A stretch of DNA of 64,000 nt from Acidimangrovimonas pyrenivorans (lineage in GTDB: Bacteria > Pseudomonadota > Alphaproteobacteria > Rhodobacterales > Rhodobacteraceae), in assembly GCF_042643245.1 (NCBI RefSeq), contig NZ_JBHRSK010000002.1, forward strand, positions 62,001 to 126,000, in the 5' to 3' direction. The notes beneath the pieces were generated by a model. The model was not told the origin of the DNA. It saw only the letters and a list, made by a program, of their open reading frames with translations, and did no database searches. The position numbers were made by a program, and so were the translations under genes. Each line of letters starts with the position of its first letter. Positions within the stretch are counted from its first letter, which is position 1. Of this stretch, positions 9,576 through 17,938 are shown piece after piece.

Positions 9576-10052
9576 TCACGCGCTCCTCAGCTTGGCGGCG
9601 GCATCCTGCACCGCCTCGATGATCTTGTCGTAGCCGGTGCAACGGCAGAGGTTGCCGGCCAGCCAGTAGCGGACCTCCTCGTCGGTCGGCGCGGGATTCT
9701 GTTCCAGCAGCGCCTTCGAGGCGACGAGGATGCCGGGGGTACAGATGCCGCATTGCAGCGCGGCATGGTCGATGAAGCTCTGCTGCAGCACGTGCAGGTG
9801 ATCGCCCTCGGCCAGCCCCTCGACGGTGCCGACCTCGGCGCCCTCGGCCTCGGCCGCCAGCACCAGGCAGGAGCAGACCAGCCGGCCGTTCAGCGTCACC
9901 GAGCAGGCGCCGCAATCGCCGGTGCCGCAACCTTCCTTGACGCCGGTGAACCCGAGCCGGTTGCGCAAGGCGTCGAGCAGGGTCTCGTCCGGGGCGCAGA
10001 CGAATTCGTACTCGTCGCCGTTGACCTTGGTGGAAACCTGAAGGGATTTCAT
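9576..10052 (-). CDS. Molybdenum hydroxylase 2Fe-2S subunit
   Basis: 158 residues with the two iron-sulfur clusters of the family. The plant-ferredoxin-like N-terminal domain has Cys42, Cys47, Cys50 and Cys62. The alpha-helical C-terminal domain has Cys101, Cys104, Cys136 and Cys138 (CGICTPG and CRCTGY). All eight ligands are present, so electron transfer between the Mo site and FAD should be intact. Its start overlaps the stop of the FAD subunit gene by four bases (ATGA), and its stop is one base from the large-subunit start, a typical translational coupling. Confidence 0.95.
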   Translation of the reverse strand: MKSLQVSTKVNGDEYEFVCAPDETLLDALRNRLGFTGVKEGCGTGDCGACSVTLNGRLVCSCLVLAAEAEGAEVGTVEGLAEGDHLHVLQQSFIDHAALQCGICTPGILVASKALLEQNPAPTDEEVRYWLAGNLCRCTGYDKIIEAVQDAAAKLRSA

Positions 10053-10912
10053 TGCGCGCCTCCCGCCCGTTCGAATGCAATCCGGGCGGCGCGCTTCGCC
10101 AGCACGCCGGCCACATGGGTGCGGAACGCGACGGTCCCGCGCTTGTCGTCGATCGGCGCGCAGGCGGCCGAGGCGGCGGCGGCGAGCGCCTCGAGCACCC
10201 CGTCCTCCAGCTTCGAGCCAATGAGCGCCGCACCGGCCTCTGGCACCAGCCGCGCCGTCGGCGCCACCGCGCCCAGCGCGACCTTGGCCTCGGTGACGGT
10301 GCCGTCGGCGGCCAGCACGATGTTCACCCCGGCGCCGACGACGGCGATATCCATCTCGGTGCGCGGGATGAAGCGCAGATAGGCGTCACCGGCCCTTTCG
10401 GGCCGCGCCGGCAGGAAGATCGAGGTGACGAACTCGCCCGGCTTGAGCGAGGTCTTGCCGGGGCCGACAGGGATCTCGGCCACCGGGCAGTCGCGGCTGC
10501 CCTCGGGACCCTCGATCCGCGCCACCGCGCCGGCGGCGATCTGCGCCGGCACGCCATCGGCGGCGGGCGAGGCGTTGCACAGGTTGCCGGCCATCGTCGC
10601 CCGGCCCTGGACCTGGGTCGAGCCGATCAGGTTGACGCCCTCGACGACGCCGGGCCAGGCGGCGACAAGATCGGCGTTCTCGGCCAGCTCGGCGCCCGAG
10701 ACGGCGGCGCCGATGCGGAAGCCGCCCTCCTCGCGCGTGATCTCGCGCAGGCCGGGGATATGCTTGATGTCGACGACGGTTTCGGGCGCGACGAGGCCCG
10801 ATTTCATCTGCACCAGCAGGTCGGTGCCGCCGGCCAGGACGCGGGCCGCGCCGGCGCCTTCCAGCAGCAGGGCCGCGGCCTCGGCCGCGGTTTGGGGTGT
10901 TGTGTAACGCAT
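10049..10912 (-). CDS. Molybdenum hydroxylase FAD-binding medium subunit (CoxM/XdhA type)
   Basis: 287 residues. The FAD-binding segments LAGGTDLLVQMK (about 26-37) and GRATMAGNLCNASPAAD (about 103-119) are clear, and a CO-dehydrogenase flavoprotein C-terminal domain follows from about 175. It receives electrons from the 2Fe-2S subunit and passes them to an acceptor. It is the first gene of the operon, with AAGGGA about ten bases before the ATG. The 222 bp between it and the ATPase gamma gene hold no gene. I see no confident promoter there. Confidence 0.93.
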   Translation of the reverse strand: MRYTTPQTAAEAAALLLEGAGAARVLAGGTDLLVQMKSGLVAPETVVDIKHIPGLREITREEGGFRIGAAVSGAELAENADLVAAWPGVVEGVNLIGSTQVQGRATMAGNLCNASPAADGVPAQIAAGAVARIEGPEGSRDCPVAEIPVGPGKTSLKPGEFVTSIFLPARPERAGDAYLRFIPRTEMDIAVVGAGVNIVLAADGTVTEAKVALGAVAPTARLVPEAGAALIGSKLEDGVLEALAAAASAACAPIDDKRGTVAFRTHVAGVLAKRAARIAFERAGGAQ

Positions 10913-11134
10913 CGGTCGGATTCCCTTCCGCCTCGTCCGAGGCTATCTGGCCGGGAGCCTATCAACAGCGTCACGGGAACCGCAACGGGGGAGCGGCGGA
11001 AATCGTGCCGCGGGCGGAGCTTGGCCGGACGGTGGGCAAGCCAGGCTCATCCCGTGAGCATTGTCTGTGGGTCCACCCTGCGCGAAATCAAGGCCGCGGA
11101 CCGCCGCGCAAGCACGCGATGCTCGGCGCCGCCC

Positions 11135-11980
11135 CTACCCGTCCGTCCCGCGCCGGCTGGTGATCGCCTCGGCCCCGGTGACGACGTCGAGCAGTTCCTC
11201 GGTGATCGCCTCCTGGCGCAGGTCGTTCTCGGCCCGCTGCAGCACTTCCAGCTTGTCGGCGATCGAGCGGTCGGCGGCCTCCATCACCTGCAGCCGGGCC
11301 GCGTTCTCGCTGGCGAAGCTTTCCATCAGCGCCACGGTCAGGGCGGCGAAGAGATATTCGTCGTAGAGCCGCGCCACCAGTTCGGCCGGCGGCATCTGGG
11401 TCAGCGGCAGCACCAGCTCGCCATAGGCCGGCTGCGGCGCCGGCTCGGGCGGCAGGACGCCGCGGTCGGTGACGTCGAAGGCGCCGCCGCGGCGATAGGC
11501 GCCGAACACCACCCGGACGCGGCGCGCGCCCACCACCTGGGGAAACAGGTTGCGCGCCAGCCGCGGCACGCCGGGGGCATGGGTCGCCATCGGCTGGCGG
11601 CCCTCGAGCTCGAAACCGCGCTCGGCGGCGATGGTCGCCCCGCGCGAGCCGACGATGACCAGCCGCTCGCCCTTCTCGCGCAGCGCCTCGGCCCGGTCGA
11701 GCAGGCGGGCGTTGAAGCCGCCGACGAAGCCGTGCTCTGCGCAGACGGCGATCAGCACCGGCGGCCCCTCGCCGAAGGGCAGCGGGCGCGGGCCCTCGGT
11801 CACCAGCGCCAGCGCCTCGGACAGCGCCGCCTCGACCACGGCGACATGGGCGCGGATGCCGGCCAGCGCGTCCTGGCCCTCGTGCAGCCGCCCCGCCGCC
11901 ATCGCCCGCAGCGCCTGGAACAGCTTGCGCAGCTCGCGCAGGTTGGCCAGACGGGCCTTGATCGCCTGGGCCTGCTCCAT
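11135..11980 (-). CDS. atpG: N-type ATPase gamma subunit
   Basis: 281 residues forming the central stalk that turns inside the alpha-beta hexamer. The N-terminal helix (IKARLANLRELRKLFQALRAMA) and the C-terminal helix (MEAADRSIADKLEVLQRAENDLRQEAITEELLDVV) are the two halves of the coiled coil. The middle Rossmann-like domain is divergent from canonical gamma, as expected for the N-type. It is the last gene of the operon, with its start one base past the alpha stop, matching the atpDCQRBEFAG order. The annotation as gamma is secure from the C-terminal helix and position. Confidence 0.9.
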   Translation of the reverse strand: MEQAQAIKARLANLRELRKLFQALRAMAAGRLHEGQDALAGIRAHVAVVEAALSEALALVTEGPRPLPFGEGPPVLIAVCAEHGFVGGFNARLLDRAEALREKGERLVIVGSRGATIAAERGFELEGRQPMATHAPGVPRLARNLFPQVVGARRVRVVFGAYRRGGAFDVTDRGVLPPEPAPQPAYGELVLPLTQMPPAELVARLYDEYLFAALTVALMESFASENAARLQVMEAADRSIADKLEVLQRAENDLRQEAITEELLDVVTGAEAITSRRGTDG

Positions 11981-11981
11981 C

Positions 11982-13520
11982 CTAGTCCGCCTTCCCGGCC
12001 TCGACCGCCGCGACCTCTTCGATGCAGGCGTCGATGATCTTCAGGATCGCCGCCTGGTCGGCCTGTTCCAGCTTGCCGGTGGCGTCGATCCGCGCCACCG
12101 CCTCGGGGCATTCGGCCTCGAGCCGGTCGCCGATCGCCGCCTTGAAGCGGTCGACCGCCTCGAGGCTGACCCCGTCCAGCCGGCCCTGCCCGATCGCCAG
12201 CAAGAGCGCCAGTTGCCGGGCCAGCGGCGCCGGCTGGTATTGCGGCTGGCGCAGGATGGCGCGGATGCGGCGGCCGTGGTCGATCTTGGCCCGCGTCCGC
12301 TCGTCGACCATGGCGCCGAAACGGGTGAAGACCTCGAGTTCGAGGAACTGGCCGTAATCGAGTTTCAGCGAGCCCACCGCCGTCTTCATCGCCGGCGCCT
12401 GGGTCTGGCCGCCGACGCGGCTGACCGAAAGGCCGACGTTGACTGCCGGTTTCTGGCCCTCGTAGAACAGCTTGGGTTCGAGGTAGATCTGGCCGTCGGT
12501 GATCGAGATCACGTTGGTCGGGATATAGGCGGTCAGGTTGCCGCCCTGGGTCTCGACGATCGGCAGCGCGGTCAGCGAGCCGCCGCCATGCTCGGGCGCC
12601 AGCTTGGCGGCGCGCTCCAAGAGCCGCGAATGGAGGTAGAAGACGTCGCCCGGATAGGCCTCTCGCCCCGGCGGCCGGCGCAGCAGCAGCGACAGCTGGC
12701 GGTGGATGATGGCGTGTTTCGACAGGTCGTCATAGACCACCAGCGCATGCTGGCCGCGGTCGCGGAAATACTCGGCCATGGAACAGGCGGCATAGGGCGC
12801 GATCCATTGCGCCCCCGGCGGCGCGTCGCTTTCGCCGACGACCACGATGCAGCGGTCGAACGGGCCCTTTTCGCGGATCGCCTGGGCGACGCTGGCGACG
12901 GTCGAGAGCTTCTGGCCGATGGCGCAATAGACGCAGATCACGTCCGAGCTCTTCTGGTTGAGGATGGTGTCGACGGCGATCGCGGTCTTTCCGGTCTTGC
13001 GGTCGCCGATGATCAGCTCGCGCTGGCCCCGGCCGAGCGGGATCATCGCGTCGACGACGGTGATGCCGCTCATCAGCGGCTGGGTCACCAGCGCCCGGTC
13101 GACGATGCCCGGTGCCGGGCGCTCGATCGGCTCGTGGCGGGCGGCGGCGATCTCGGGCCCGCCGTCCAGCGGCCGGCCCAGCGCGTCGACGACCCGGCCC
13201 AGCAGCCCCTCGCCCACCGGCACGCGGACGATCTTGCCGGTGCCGCGCACCTTGCTGCCGGCGCTGATGCCCTCGGACGGGTCGAGCATGACGATGCTGG
13301 CGCGCTCCTCCTCGACCCGCAGCGCGAAGCCGCGCGAGCCGTCCTCGAACTCGACCACCTCGTCGGCGCGCAGCCAGGGCAGGCCGACGACCGTCGCCAC
13401 GCCGTCGCCGATGGTGTCGACCGCGCCCTCGTGCTCGACCCCGGCGGCGAATTCCACCGCCCCGGCGCGGTCGCGTGCGCTGTCGAACCAGCTGCCGATC
13501 TTCTCGTCAAACCCGCTCAT
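11982..13520 (-). CDS. atpA: N-type ATPase alpha subunit
   Basis: 512 residues. A non-catalytic nucleotide-binding subunit of the F1-like head. The P-loop GDRKTGKTAIAVD lies near residues 170-182, and the SVSRVGGQTQAPAMK region carries the conserved arginine finger near residue 370. The N-terminal beta-barrel and C-terminal helical domain are present, so it is full length. It overlaps the 3' end of the b-subunit gene by 14 bp. Sequence blocks differ from housekeeping alpha (for example REAYPGDVFYLHSRLLERAAKL), in line with an alternate complex. Confidence 0.95.
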   Translation of the reverse strand: MSGFDEKIGSWFDSARDRAGAVEFAAGVEHEGAVDTIGDGVATVVGLPWLRADEVVEFEDGSRGFALRVEEERASIVMLDPSEGISAGSKVRGTGKIVRVPVGEGLLGRVVDALGRPLDGGPEIAAARHEPIERPAPGIVDRALVTQPLMSGITVVDAMIPLGRGQRELIIGDRKTGKTAIAVDTILNQKSSDVICVYCAIGQKLSTVASVAQAIREKGPFDRCIVVVGESDAPPGAQWIAPYAACSMAEYFRDRGQHALVVYDDLSKHAIIHRQLSLLLRRPPGREAYPGDVFYLHSRLLERAAKLAPEHGGGSLTALPIVETQGGNLTAYIPTNVISITDGQIYLEPKLFYEGQKPAVNVGLSVSRVGGQTQAPAMKTAVGSLKLDYGQFLELEVFTRFGAMVDERTRAKIDHGRRIRAILRQPQYQPAPLARQLALLLAIGQGRLDGVSLEAVDRFKAAIGDRLEAECPEAVARIDATGKLEQADQAAILKIIDACIEEVAAVEAGKAD

Positions 13521-14247
13521 CGCTCTCGATCGCTTCCGTTGCCTGGTTGAGTTGCTCGGCCCAGCTGTATTTCAGTGCCGAATGGGGGAAGTGCAGCTCG
13601 GCCCCGCCGAGGATTTCCGGATCGACTTCGAAGGCGACCCTGGCGCCGTCGAACTCAGCCGCCAGCCGGGCGCGCCACTGGCCCTGCTCCCCGTCGGTCA
13701 GCGGCCGGGCGGTCAGCACCCGGATCTCTGCCCCCTTGACCTCGAGCGCGGCGTCGAGCCGGGTGCGCTCTTCCTCGGGCAGGGCGGCGACGCGGGCACA
13801 GACGTGTTCGAGCAGAGAGCCCTCGGAGGCCTCGCGCAGGATGCGCCGGGCCAGGGTCCGGGCCAGGTCCGCCAGTTCCGCCTCGGCTCCGGCGATGGCG
13901 GCGCGGCGGTCTTCGGCCAGCACCTCGCGCCCGATCTTGAGCACCTCCTCGGCCTCGGCCCGGGCCCGTTCCAGCAGCGCCTTGCGCTCCTTCGCCGCCT
14001 CGTCACGGGCGGCGGTCAGGACGCCGACCCGCTCGTTCTCCAGCGCGACGCGGTCCTCGACCAGCCCCTGGCGCTCGGCCTCGGCCGCCGCCCGGGCCTC
14101 CTCGGCCCGTTCGAGCGCCGCCCCGGCCTCGGCCCGCCGCGCCTCGATCACCCGGCGGACTGGCGCGTAGAGGAAACGCCGCAGCAGCCAGACGAGGACT
14201 GCGAAATTGACGGCCTGGAAGCCGAGGGTCCACCAGTCGATTTCCAT
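13507..14247 (-). CDS. atpF: N-type ATPase b subunit with delta-like C-terminal extension
   Basis: 246 residues. One N-terminal membrane helix (FQAVNFAVLVWLLRRFLY, about 9-26) is followed by a charged coiled coil to about 130, the peripheral stalk b subunit. The remaining 110 residues end in VDPEILGGAELHFPHSALKY, which resembles the C-terminal VDPxLIGG motif of the delta subunit. No separate delta gene exists in the operon, so the stalk and the head-binding function are probably carried by this one chain. The gene is longer than a plain b subunit (about 160 residues). The fusion reading is mine from motif and length. Confidence 0.88.
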   Translation of the reverse strand: MEIDWWTLGFQAVNFAVLVWLLRRFLYAPVRRVIEARRAEAGAALERAEEARAAAEAERQGLVEDRVALENERVGVLTAARDEAAKERKALLERARAEAEEVLKIGREVLAEDRRAAIAGAEAELADLARTLARRILREASEGSLLEHVCARVAALPEEERTRLDAALEVKGAEIRVLTARPLTDGEQGQWRARLAAEFDGARVAFEVDPEILGGAELHFPHSALKYSWAEQLNQATEAIESDERV

Positions 14248-14251
14248 CGCG

Positions 14252-14494
14252 TCAGCCCGTGAACGGGTTGGCGTAGAGCAGCAGCAGCGCGATGACGAGG
14301 CAGTAGATCGCCATCGTCTCGATCATCGCCAGGCCGACGAAGAGCGTGCGCGAGATCGTCCCGGCGGCCTCGGGCTGGCGGGCGATCGCCTCCATCGCCG
14401 CGGCTAGCGCCCGGCCCTCGCTGAAGGCGGGGCCGATGGCGCCGAAGGACACGGCGATGGCGGCGCCGATGATCGAAAGCATCTCGATGGTCAC
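14252..14494 (-). CDS. atpE: N-type ATPase c subunit (rotor ring)
   Basis: 80 residues forming a two-helix hairpin. Helix 2 carries the ion-binding Glu59 followed by Thr60 (AMIETMAIY), and helix 1 carries a second carboxylate, Glu26 (GPAFSEGRAL). The loop RQPEAAG is the conserved contact to the central stalk. The pair of carboxylates plus the ET motif is typical of N-type c subunits and fills positions that are ligands in sodium-binding rings. Sodium versus proton use cannot be decided from sequence. The SD GGAGACC lies upstream of the ATG. Confidence 0.95.
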   Translation of the reverse strand: MTIEMLSIIGAAIAVSFGAIGPAFSEGRALAAAMEAIARQPEAAGTISRTLFVGLAMIETMAIYCLVIALLLLYANPFTG

Positions 14495-14516
14495 TGTGGG
14501 GTCTCCTTGGTTGCGC

Positions 14517-15182
14517 TCAGGTCTCGACCGCGCCGATGCCGGCGCCGATATAGACGGTGGCGAGGATGGTGAAGATGTAGGCCTGGATGACGCCGATCAG
14601 GATGCCCAGCAGCATGAACGGCACCGGCAGGAACAGGCCGGCGAGGTAGAGCACGATGGCGATGACGAATTCATGGCTCATCATGTTGCCGAACAGGCGC
14701 ACCATCAGCGACAGGATGCGGGTGAACTCGCCCAGGATGTTGAGCGGCAGCAGCATCGGGCTGGGATGCAGGAAATGGGCGAAGTAGCCGCCCGCGCCGC
14801 GCGCCTTGATGCCGAAATAGTGGATCGAGAAGAAGACGATCAGCGCCAGCGCCGCCGGGGTCTCGATCCGGCCGGTCGGCGGAGTGACGCCGGGAACCAC
14901 GGCCGAGAGGTTGGCGACGACGAGAAAGACGAACAGCGTCCCCAGCATCGGCAGATAGGGCCAGGGGTCGCGCTGCAGGATCGAGCGGACCTGTTCCTCC
15001 AGCGTCTCGACCAGGATTTCCAGCGCCGCGGCAAACAAGCCGCCGCGCGCCGCTGCCCGCGTCCCCCACCAAGAGACCAGCGTCAGCAGCGCCATGATCC
15101 CCCAGGTGGTCACGACCGCCCGGCTGATCGGCACCGGGCCGAGGTGGAACAGGATCTCGAGGCCGAAGGGCGTGTGATGCAT
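14517..15182 (-). CDS. atpB: N-type ATPase a subunit
   Basis: 221 residues with about five to six membrane helices. The essential arginine is in the segment ILSLMVRLFGNMMSHEF (Arg near residue 163), followed by the last two helices that line the ion half-channels. The protein is shorter than the housekeeping a subunit, as is usual for the N-type. Its ATG overlaps the stop of atpR (ATGA), so translation is coupled. Motif and position in the operon make the call firm. Confidence 0.94.
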   Translation of the reverse strand: MHHTPFGLEILFHLGPVPISRAVVTTWGIMALLTLVSWWGTRAAARGGLFAAALEILVETLEEQVRSILQRDPWPYLPMLGTLFVFLVVANLSAVVPGVTPPTGRIETPAALALIVFFSIHYFGIKARGAGGYFAHFLHPSPMLLPLNILGEFTRILSLMVRLFGNMMSHEFVIAIVLYLAGLFLPVPFMLLGILIGVIQAYIFTILATVYIGAGIGAVET

Positions 15183-15466
15183 CAGCCCTCCCTTCCGCCG
15201 CGGACGACGAGGAAGCGGGCGACGATGAAACCGGCGAAGGTGATCAGCAGGGGCAGCGCGCCCTCCTGCGCCACCAGCACGAAGACGACGACGGCGCCGC
15301 CGATGCGCAGCCCGTACCAGGCCGCCAGCTTGCCGGCCGGGGCCTTCTCGCCATGCAGCCGCACGGTGTGGCGCAGGGCGAGGAAATAGCCCGTCCCCAG
15401 CGCCCCGCCGAGGATCAGGTAGAGGATCGCCGCCAACGGCGCGATGGCGAGTTGAAGATGGGTCAT
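15182..15466 (-). CDS. atpR: N-type ATPase accessory membrane protein AtpR
   Basis: 94 residues with about three hydrophobic helices (LAIAPLAAILYLILGGALGT at the N-terminus, then IGGAVVVFVLVAQEGALPLL and LITFAGFIVARFLV). AtpR is a marker found only in N-type ATPase operons, where it lies between atpQ and the a-subunit gene, as here. It is thought to assist c-ring assembly or ion access. Starts and stops overlap those of both neighbours by four bases. Identity rests on size, topology and location more than on strong motifs. Confidence 0.88.
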   Translation of the reverse strand: MTHLQLAIAPLAAILYLILGGALGTGYFLALRHTVRLHGEKAPAGKLAAWYGLRIGGAVVVFVLVAQEGALPLLITFAGFIVARFLVVRGGREG

Positions 15467-15759
15467 GACCGGGTCGCCTTCTGCCAGGCCAGCCAGGCGC
15501 CGATGACGACGCCGGCGGCGATGAAGAGGCCGCTCCACAGGATCGGGTGGCCGGTGACCCGGTCGAGCCAGCGGCCGAGCAGCCCGCCCAGAAGCGGCGG
15601 CACCACGATCAGCCAGCCCAGGGCGCCGATCAGCGACAGGTTCTCCCACACCGTCGGCTCGCGCTCCTTGCGGCTGCGGGCCTCGCGCGCGGCGCGCTTC
15701 TGCACCGCGCCGTGCATCTCGTCGCTCCTGGCGTCGCGGTCGTCGTCGGGATCGCTCAT
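15463..15759 (-). CDS. atpQ: N-type ATPase accessory protein AtpQ (AtpI-like)
   Basis: 98 residues. A charged N-terminal third is followed by two membrane helices (NLSLIGALGWLIVVPPLLGG and ILWSGLFIAAGVVIGAWLAW), the AtpI layout. In N-type operons AtpQ follows the epsilon gene and precedes atpR, exactly the arrangement here. It probably helps assemble the c ring in the membrane. The ATG overlaps the epsilon stop by four bases. Confidence 0.88.
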   Translation of the reverse strand: MSDPDDDRDARSDEMHGAVQKRAAREARSRKEREPTVWENLSLIGALGWLIVVPPLLGGLLGRWLDRVTGHPILWSGLFIAAGVVIGAWLAWQKATRS

Positions 15760-16217
15760 GCCTTGCCTCCCGCCTGCAGCGCCGCCTCGATCCCCGGCAC
15801 GTTGCCGCCCTCATAGCCGCGATGGGCCGAGGTCAGGTAGCGCTGCAGCTGCCGCATCGTCGCCAGGTGCAGCCGTGCCGTCGAGATCCGCGCCTCCTCG
15901 TCCGAGCGTTCCTCCTGCTCGAACTGTTCCAGCACCGCCGAGCCCAGCCGGTCGAGCGCATCCTCGGTCACCGCCTCGCGCGCCGCGACCGAGACCTGGT
16001 CGCCCTCCGAGACCCGCAACACGCCGCCGCGCAGGGCGGCGTGATGCTCGGCCCCGTCGGCGCCGGTCCAGCTCAGCACCGAGACCGCCAGCACGGTGAG
16101 GAAATCGGCGTGTCCCGGCAGGATGCCGAAGCTGCCGGTCTCGTCCTCGGCCCGGATCCGGGTGACGCCCTCGGTCTCGAGCACCAGCTTCAGCGGGGTG
16201 GTGATCAGCAGCTTCAT
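15756..16217 (-). CDS. atpC: N-type ATPase epsilon subunit
   Basis: 153 residues. The N-terminal beta-sandwich shows the family signature TGSFGILPGHADFLTVL (about 27-43), and a helical C-terminal domain follows. Epsilon binds gamma and the c ring and can restrain the direction of rotation. I took the ATG at 16217, which overlaps the beta stop by four bases and gives a normal-length protein. Confidence 0.92.
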   Translation of the reverse strand: MKLLITTPLKLVLETEGVTRIRAEDETGSFGILPGHADFLTVLAVSVLSWTGADGAEHHAALRGGVLRVSEGDQVSVAAREAVTEDALDRLGSAVLEQFEQEERSDEEARISTARLHLATMRQLQRYLTSAHRGYEGGNVPGIEAALQAGGKA

Positions 16218-17740
16218 GCCGCGTCCTCCCCCGGCTGCGCCGTGCCCCCCTCGCCCTCTTCCGATGTGCCGGTTTCGCGCGCGGCCTGCTCCTTGGCCCG
16301 GGCCTCCTCGAAGGTGCCGACCATGTAGAGCGAGCTTTCGGCCCAGTCGTCGGCCTCGCCATCGAGGATCGCGCGGGCGCCCGCGAGCGTGTCCTCGAGC
16401 GTCACCGAGGCGCCCGGCAGGCCGGTGAATTGCGAGGTGACGGCGAAGGGTTGGGTCAGGAAGCGGATGATCCGCCGCGCCCGCCGCACCGCGCGCTGGT
16501 CGGCCGCCCCGAGCTCGTCCATGCCGAGCAGCGAGATGATCTCCTGCAGCTCGCGGTAATGCTCGATCAGCCGCCGCACCTCCTGCGCGGTGTCGTAATG
16601 CACCTGGCCGACGATCAGCGGATCGAGCAGCGACGAGACCGAGGCCAGCGGATCGACCGCCGGGTAGAGCCCTTCCGACGCCATCTCGCGGCTGAGCACC
16701 AGCGAGCTGTCGAGATGAGTGAAGATCTGCGCCACCGCCGGGTCGGTGAAGTCGTCGGCGGGCACATAGACCGCCTGGATCGAGGTCACGGCGGCCTGGT
16801 CGACCGAGGTGATGCGCTCCTGGAAGGCCGCGATCTCGGTCGCCAGCGTCGGCTGGTAGCCGACCCGGCTGGGCAGCCGGCCGAGCAGGCCCGAAACCTC
16901 GCTGCCGGCCTGGACGAAGCGGTAGACGTTGTCGACCAGCAGCAGCACGTCCTGGCGCTGCTCGTCGCGGAAATACTCGGCGACGCTGAGCGCCGACATG
17001 CCGACCCGCCAGCGCGCGCCGGGCGGTTCGTTCATCTGGCCGTAGACCAGCGCGGTATTGGACAGCACGCCGGAGCCCTTGAGCTCGGACCACAATTCGT
17101 GGCCCTCGCGCGTGCGCTCGCCGATGCCGGCGAAGACCGAGAGGCCGCCGTGCTTTTCCACCGTCGCCCGGATCAGTTCCATGATCAGCACGGTCTTGCC
17201 GACCCCGGCGCCGCCGAACATCGCCCCCTTCGAGCCGCGGGCGAGCGGGGCCAGCAGGTCGATGATCTTGATCCCGGTCAGGAACAGCTCGGAGCCGCCG
17301 CGCTGCTGGGCGAAGCTCGGCGCGGCGCGGTGGATCGGGACGCGCGGCACGTCGTCCTCGAACGGCGCGCCGCCATCCGCCGCCTCGCCGATGACATTCA
17401 TCAGCCGGCCCAGCACCGCCCGCCCCGCCGGCACGGTCAGCGGCCCGCCCAGGGCCGCGACCTCGAGCCCGGGGCGCAGCCCGGCGGTATCCTGCATCGC
17501 CACCGCGCGCAGCCTCGTGGCGCCGATATGCTGCTGGACCTCGATCATGACGTCGTGGCCGCGATCGGCCACCACCCGCAACCCGGCATTCACCGGCGGC
17601 AGCGCGCCCTCGGGGAAGACCGCCTCGACCACCGAGCCGTCGATCGCCGCCAGCCGGCCCGCCACCCGTTCGGCCCCGCCCCTGTCACTTCCGGCCTCGT
17701 CGTTCCCGCCTTGCGCCGCCGTCTCCGCCACGTCCGCCAT
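16214..17740 (-). CDS. atpD: N-type ATPase beta subunit, first gene of the operon
   Basis: 508 residues, the catalytic head subunit. Walker A is GGAGVGKTVLIME, the catalytic glutamate is in GIGERTREG, and Walker B runs through VLLLVDNVYRF, where the housekeeping form usually reads DNIFRF. The DELSEED region is reduced to DELGAAD. The N-terminal tail of about 30 residues is acidic and not part of the core fold. I chose the ATG at 17740 because GGAAGGAC precedes it. A longer reading to 17818 would run through the FNR-like box. The nine-gene order that follows (D-C-Q-R-B-E-F-A-G) defines an N-type ATPase. Confidence 0.95.
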   Translation of the reverse strand: MADVAETAAQGGNDEAGSDRGGAERVAGRLAAIDGSVVEAVFPEGALPPVNAGLRVVADRGHDVMIEVQQHIGATRLRAVAMQDTAGLRPGLEVAALGGPLTVPAGRAVLGRLMNVIGEAADGGAPFEDDVPRVPIHRAAPSFAQQRGGSELFLTGIKIIDLLAPLARGSKGAMFGGAGVGKTVLIMELIRATVEKHGGLSVFAGIGERTREGHELWSELKGSGVLSNTALVYGQMNEPPGARWRVGMSALSVAEYFRDEQRQDVLLLVDNVYRFVQAGSEVSGLLGRLPSRVGYQPTLATEIAAFQERITSVDQAAVTSIQAVYVPADDFTDPAVAQIFTHLDSSLVLSREMASEGLYPAVDPLASVSSLLDPLIVGQVHYDTAQEVRRLIEHYRELQEIISLLGMDELGAADQRAVRRARRIIRFLTQPFAVTSQFTGLPGASVTLEDTLAGARAILDGEADDWAESSLYMVGTFEEARAKEQAARETGTSEEGEGGTAQPGEDAA

Positions 17741-17798
17741 GCACTCGTCCTTCCCGACGTCCCGCATTTCAGCCTGCCGCCCCCGGGTCATCCTGACA

Positions 17799-17812
17799 TT
17801 GATTTGTCGCAA
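17799..17812. promoter_or_regulatory. FNR/Dnr-like box upstream of the N-ATPase operon
   Basis: TTGAT-TTGT-CGCAA matches the first half of the FNR-family consensus TTGAT-N4-ATCAA perfectly and three of five bases of the second half. It is centred about 65 bp before the atpD start and about 133 bp before the divergent AhpD-family gene. Flanking bases form CATTG...CAATG arms. A role in oxygen or nitrogen-oxide control of the operon is inference from one imperfect site. Confidence 0.35.
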
Positions 17813-17938
17813 TGGCATGTTTTTTCTGGCTTCCCCCGGGTCCGAATTGCGCCGACGGGGTTGACGGGCGCGGCCCGGGCGGCCGTCATCGGGAGAGCGC
17901 GGGGCCCCCTGCCCCGCCCCGGTTCAAGGAGGACGACC

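Noticed and set aside
7481..9622. 713-codon plus-strand frame opposite the Mo subunit gene
   Set aside because: Composition is that of an antisense frame, and the minus strand carries all expected family motifs.
11135..17740. Housekeeping F-type ATP synthase
   Set aside because: Separate delta gene absent, AtpQ and AtpR present, and gene order differs; it is the N-type.
17741..17818. Longer N-terminus for the ATPase beta subunit
   Set aside because: It lacks an SD, adds a non-conserved tail and would place coding sequence over the FNR-like box.
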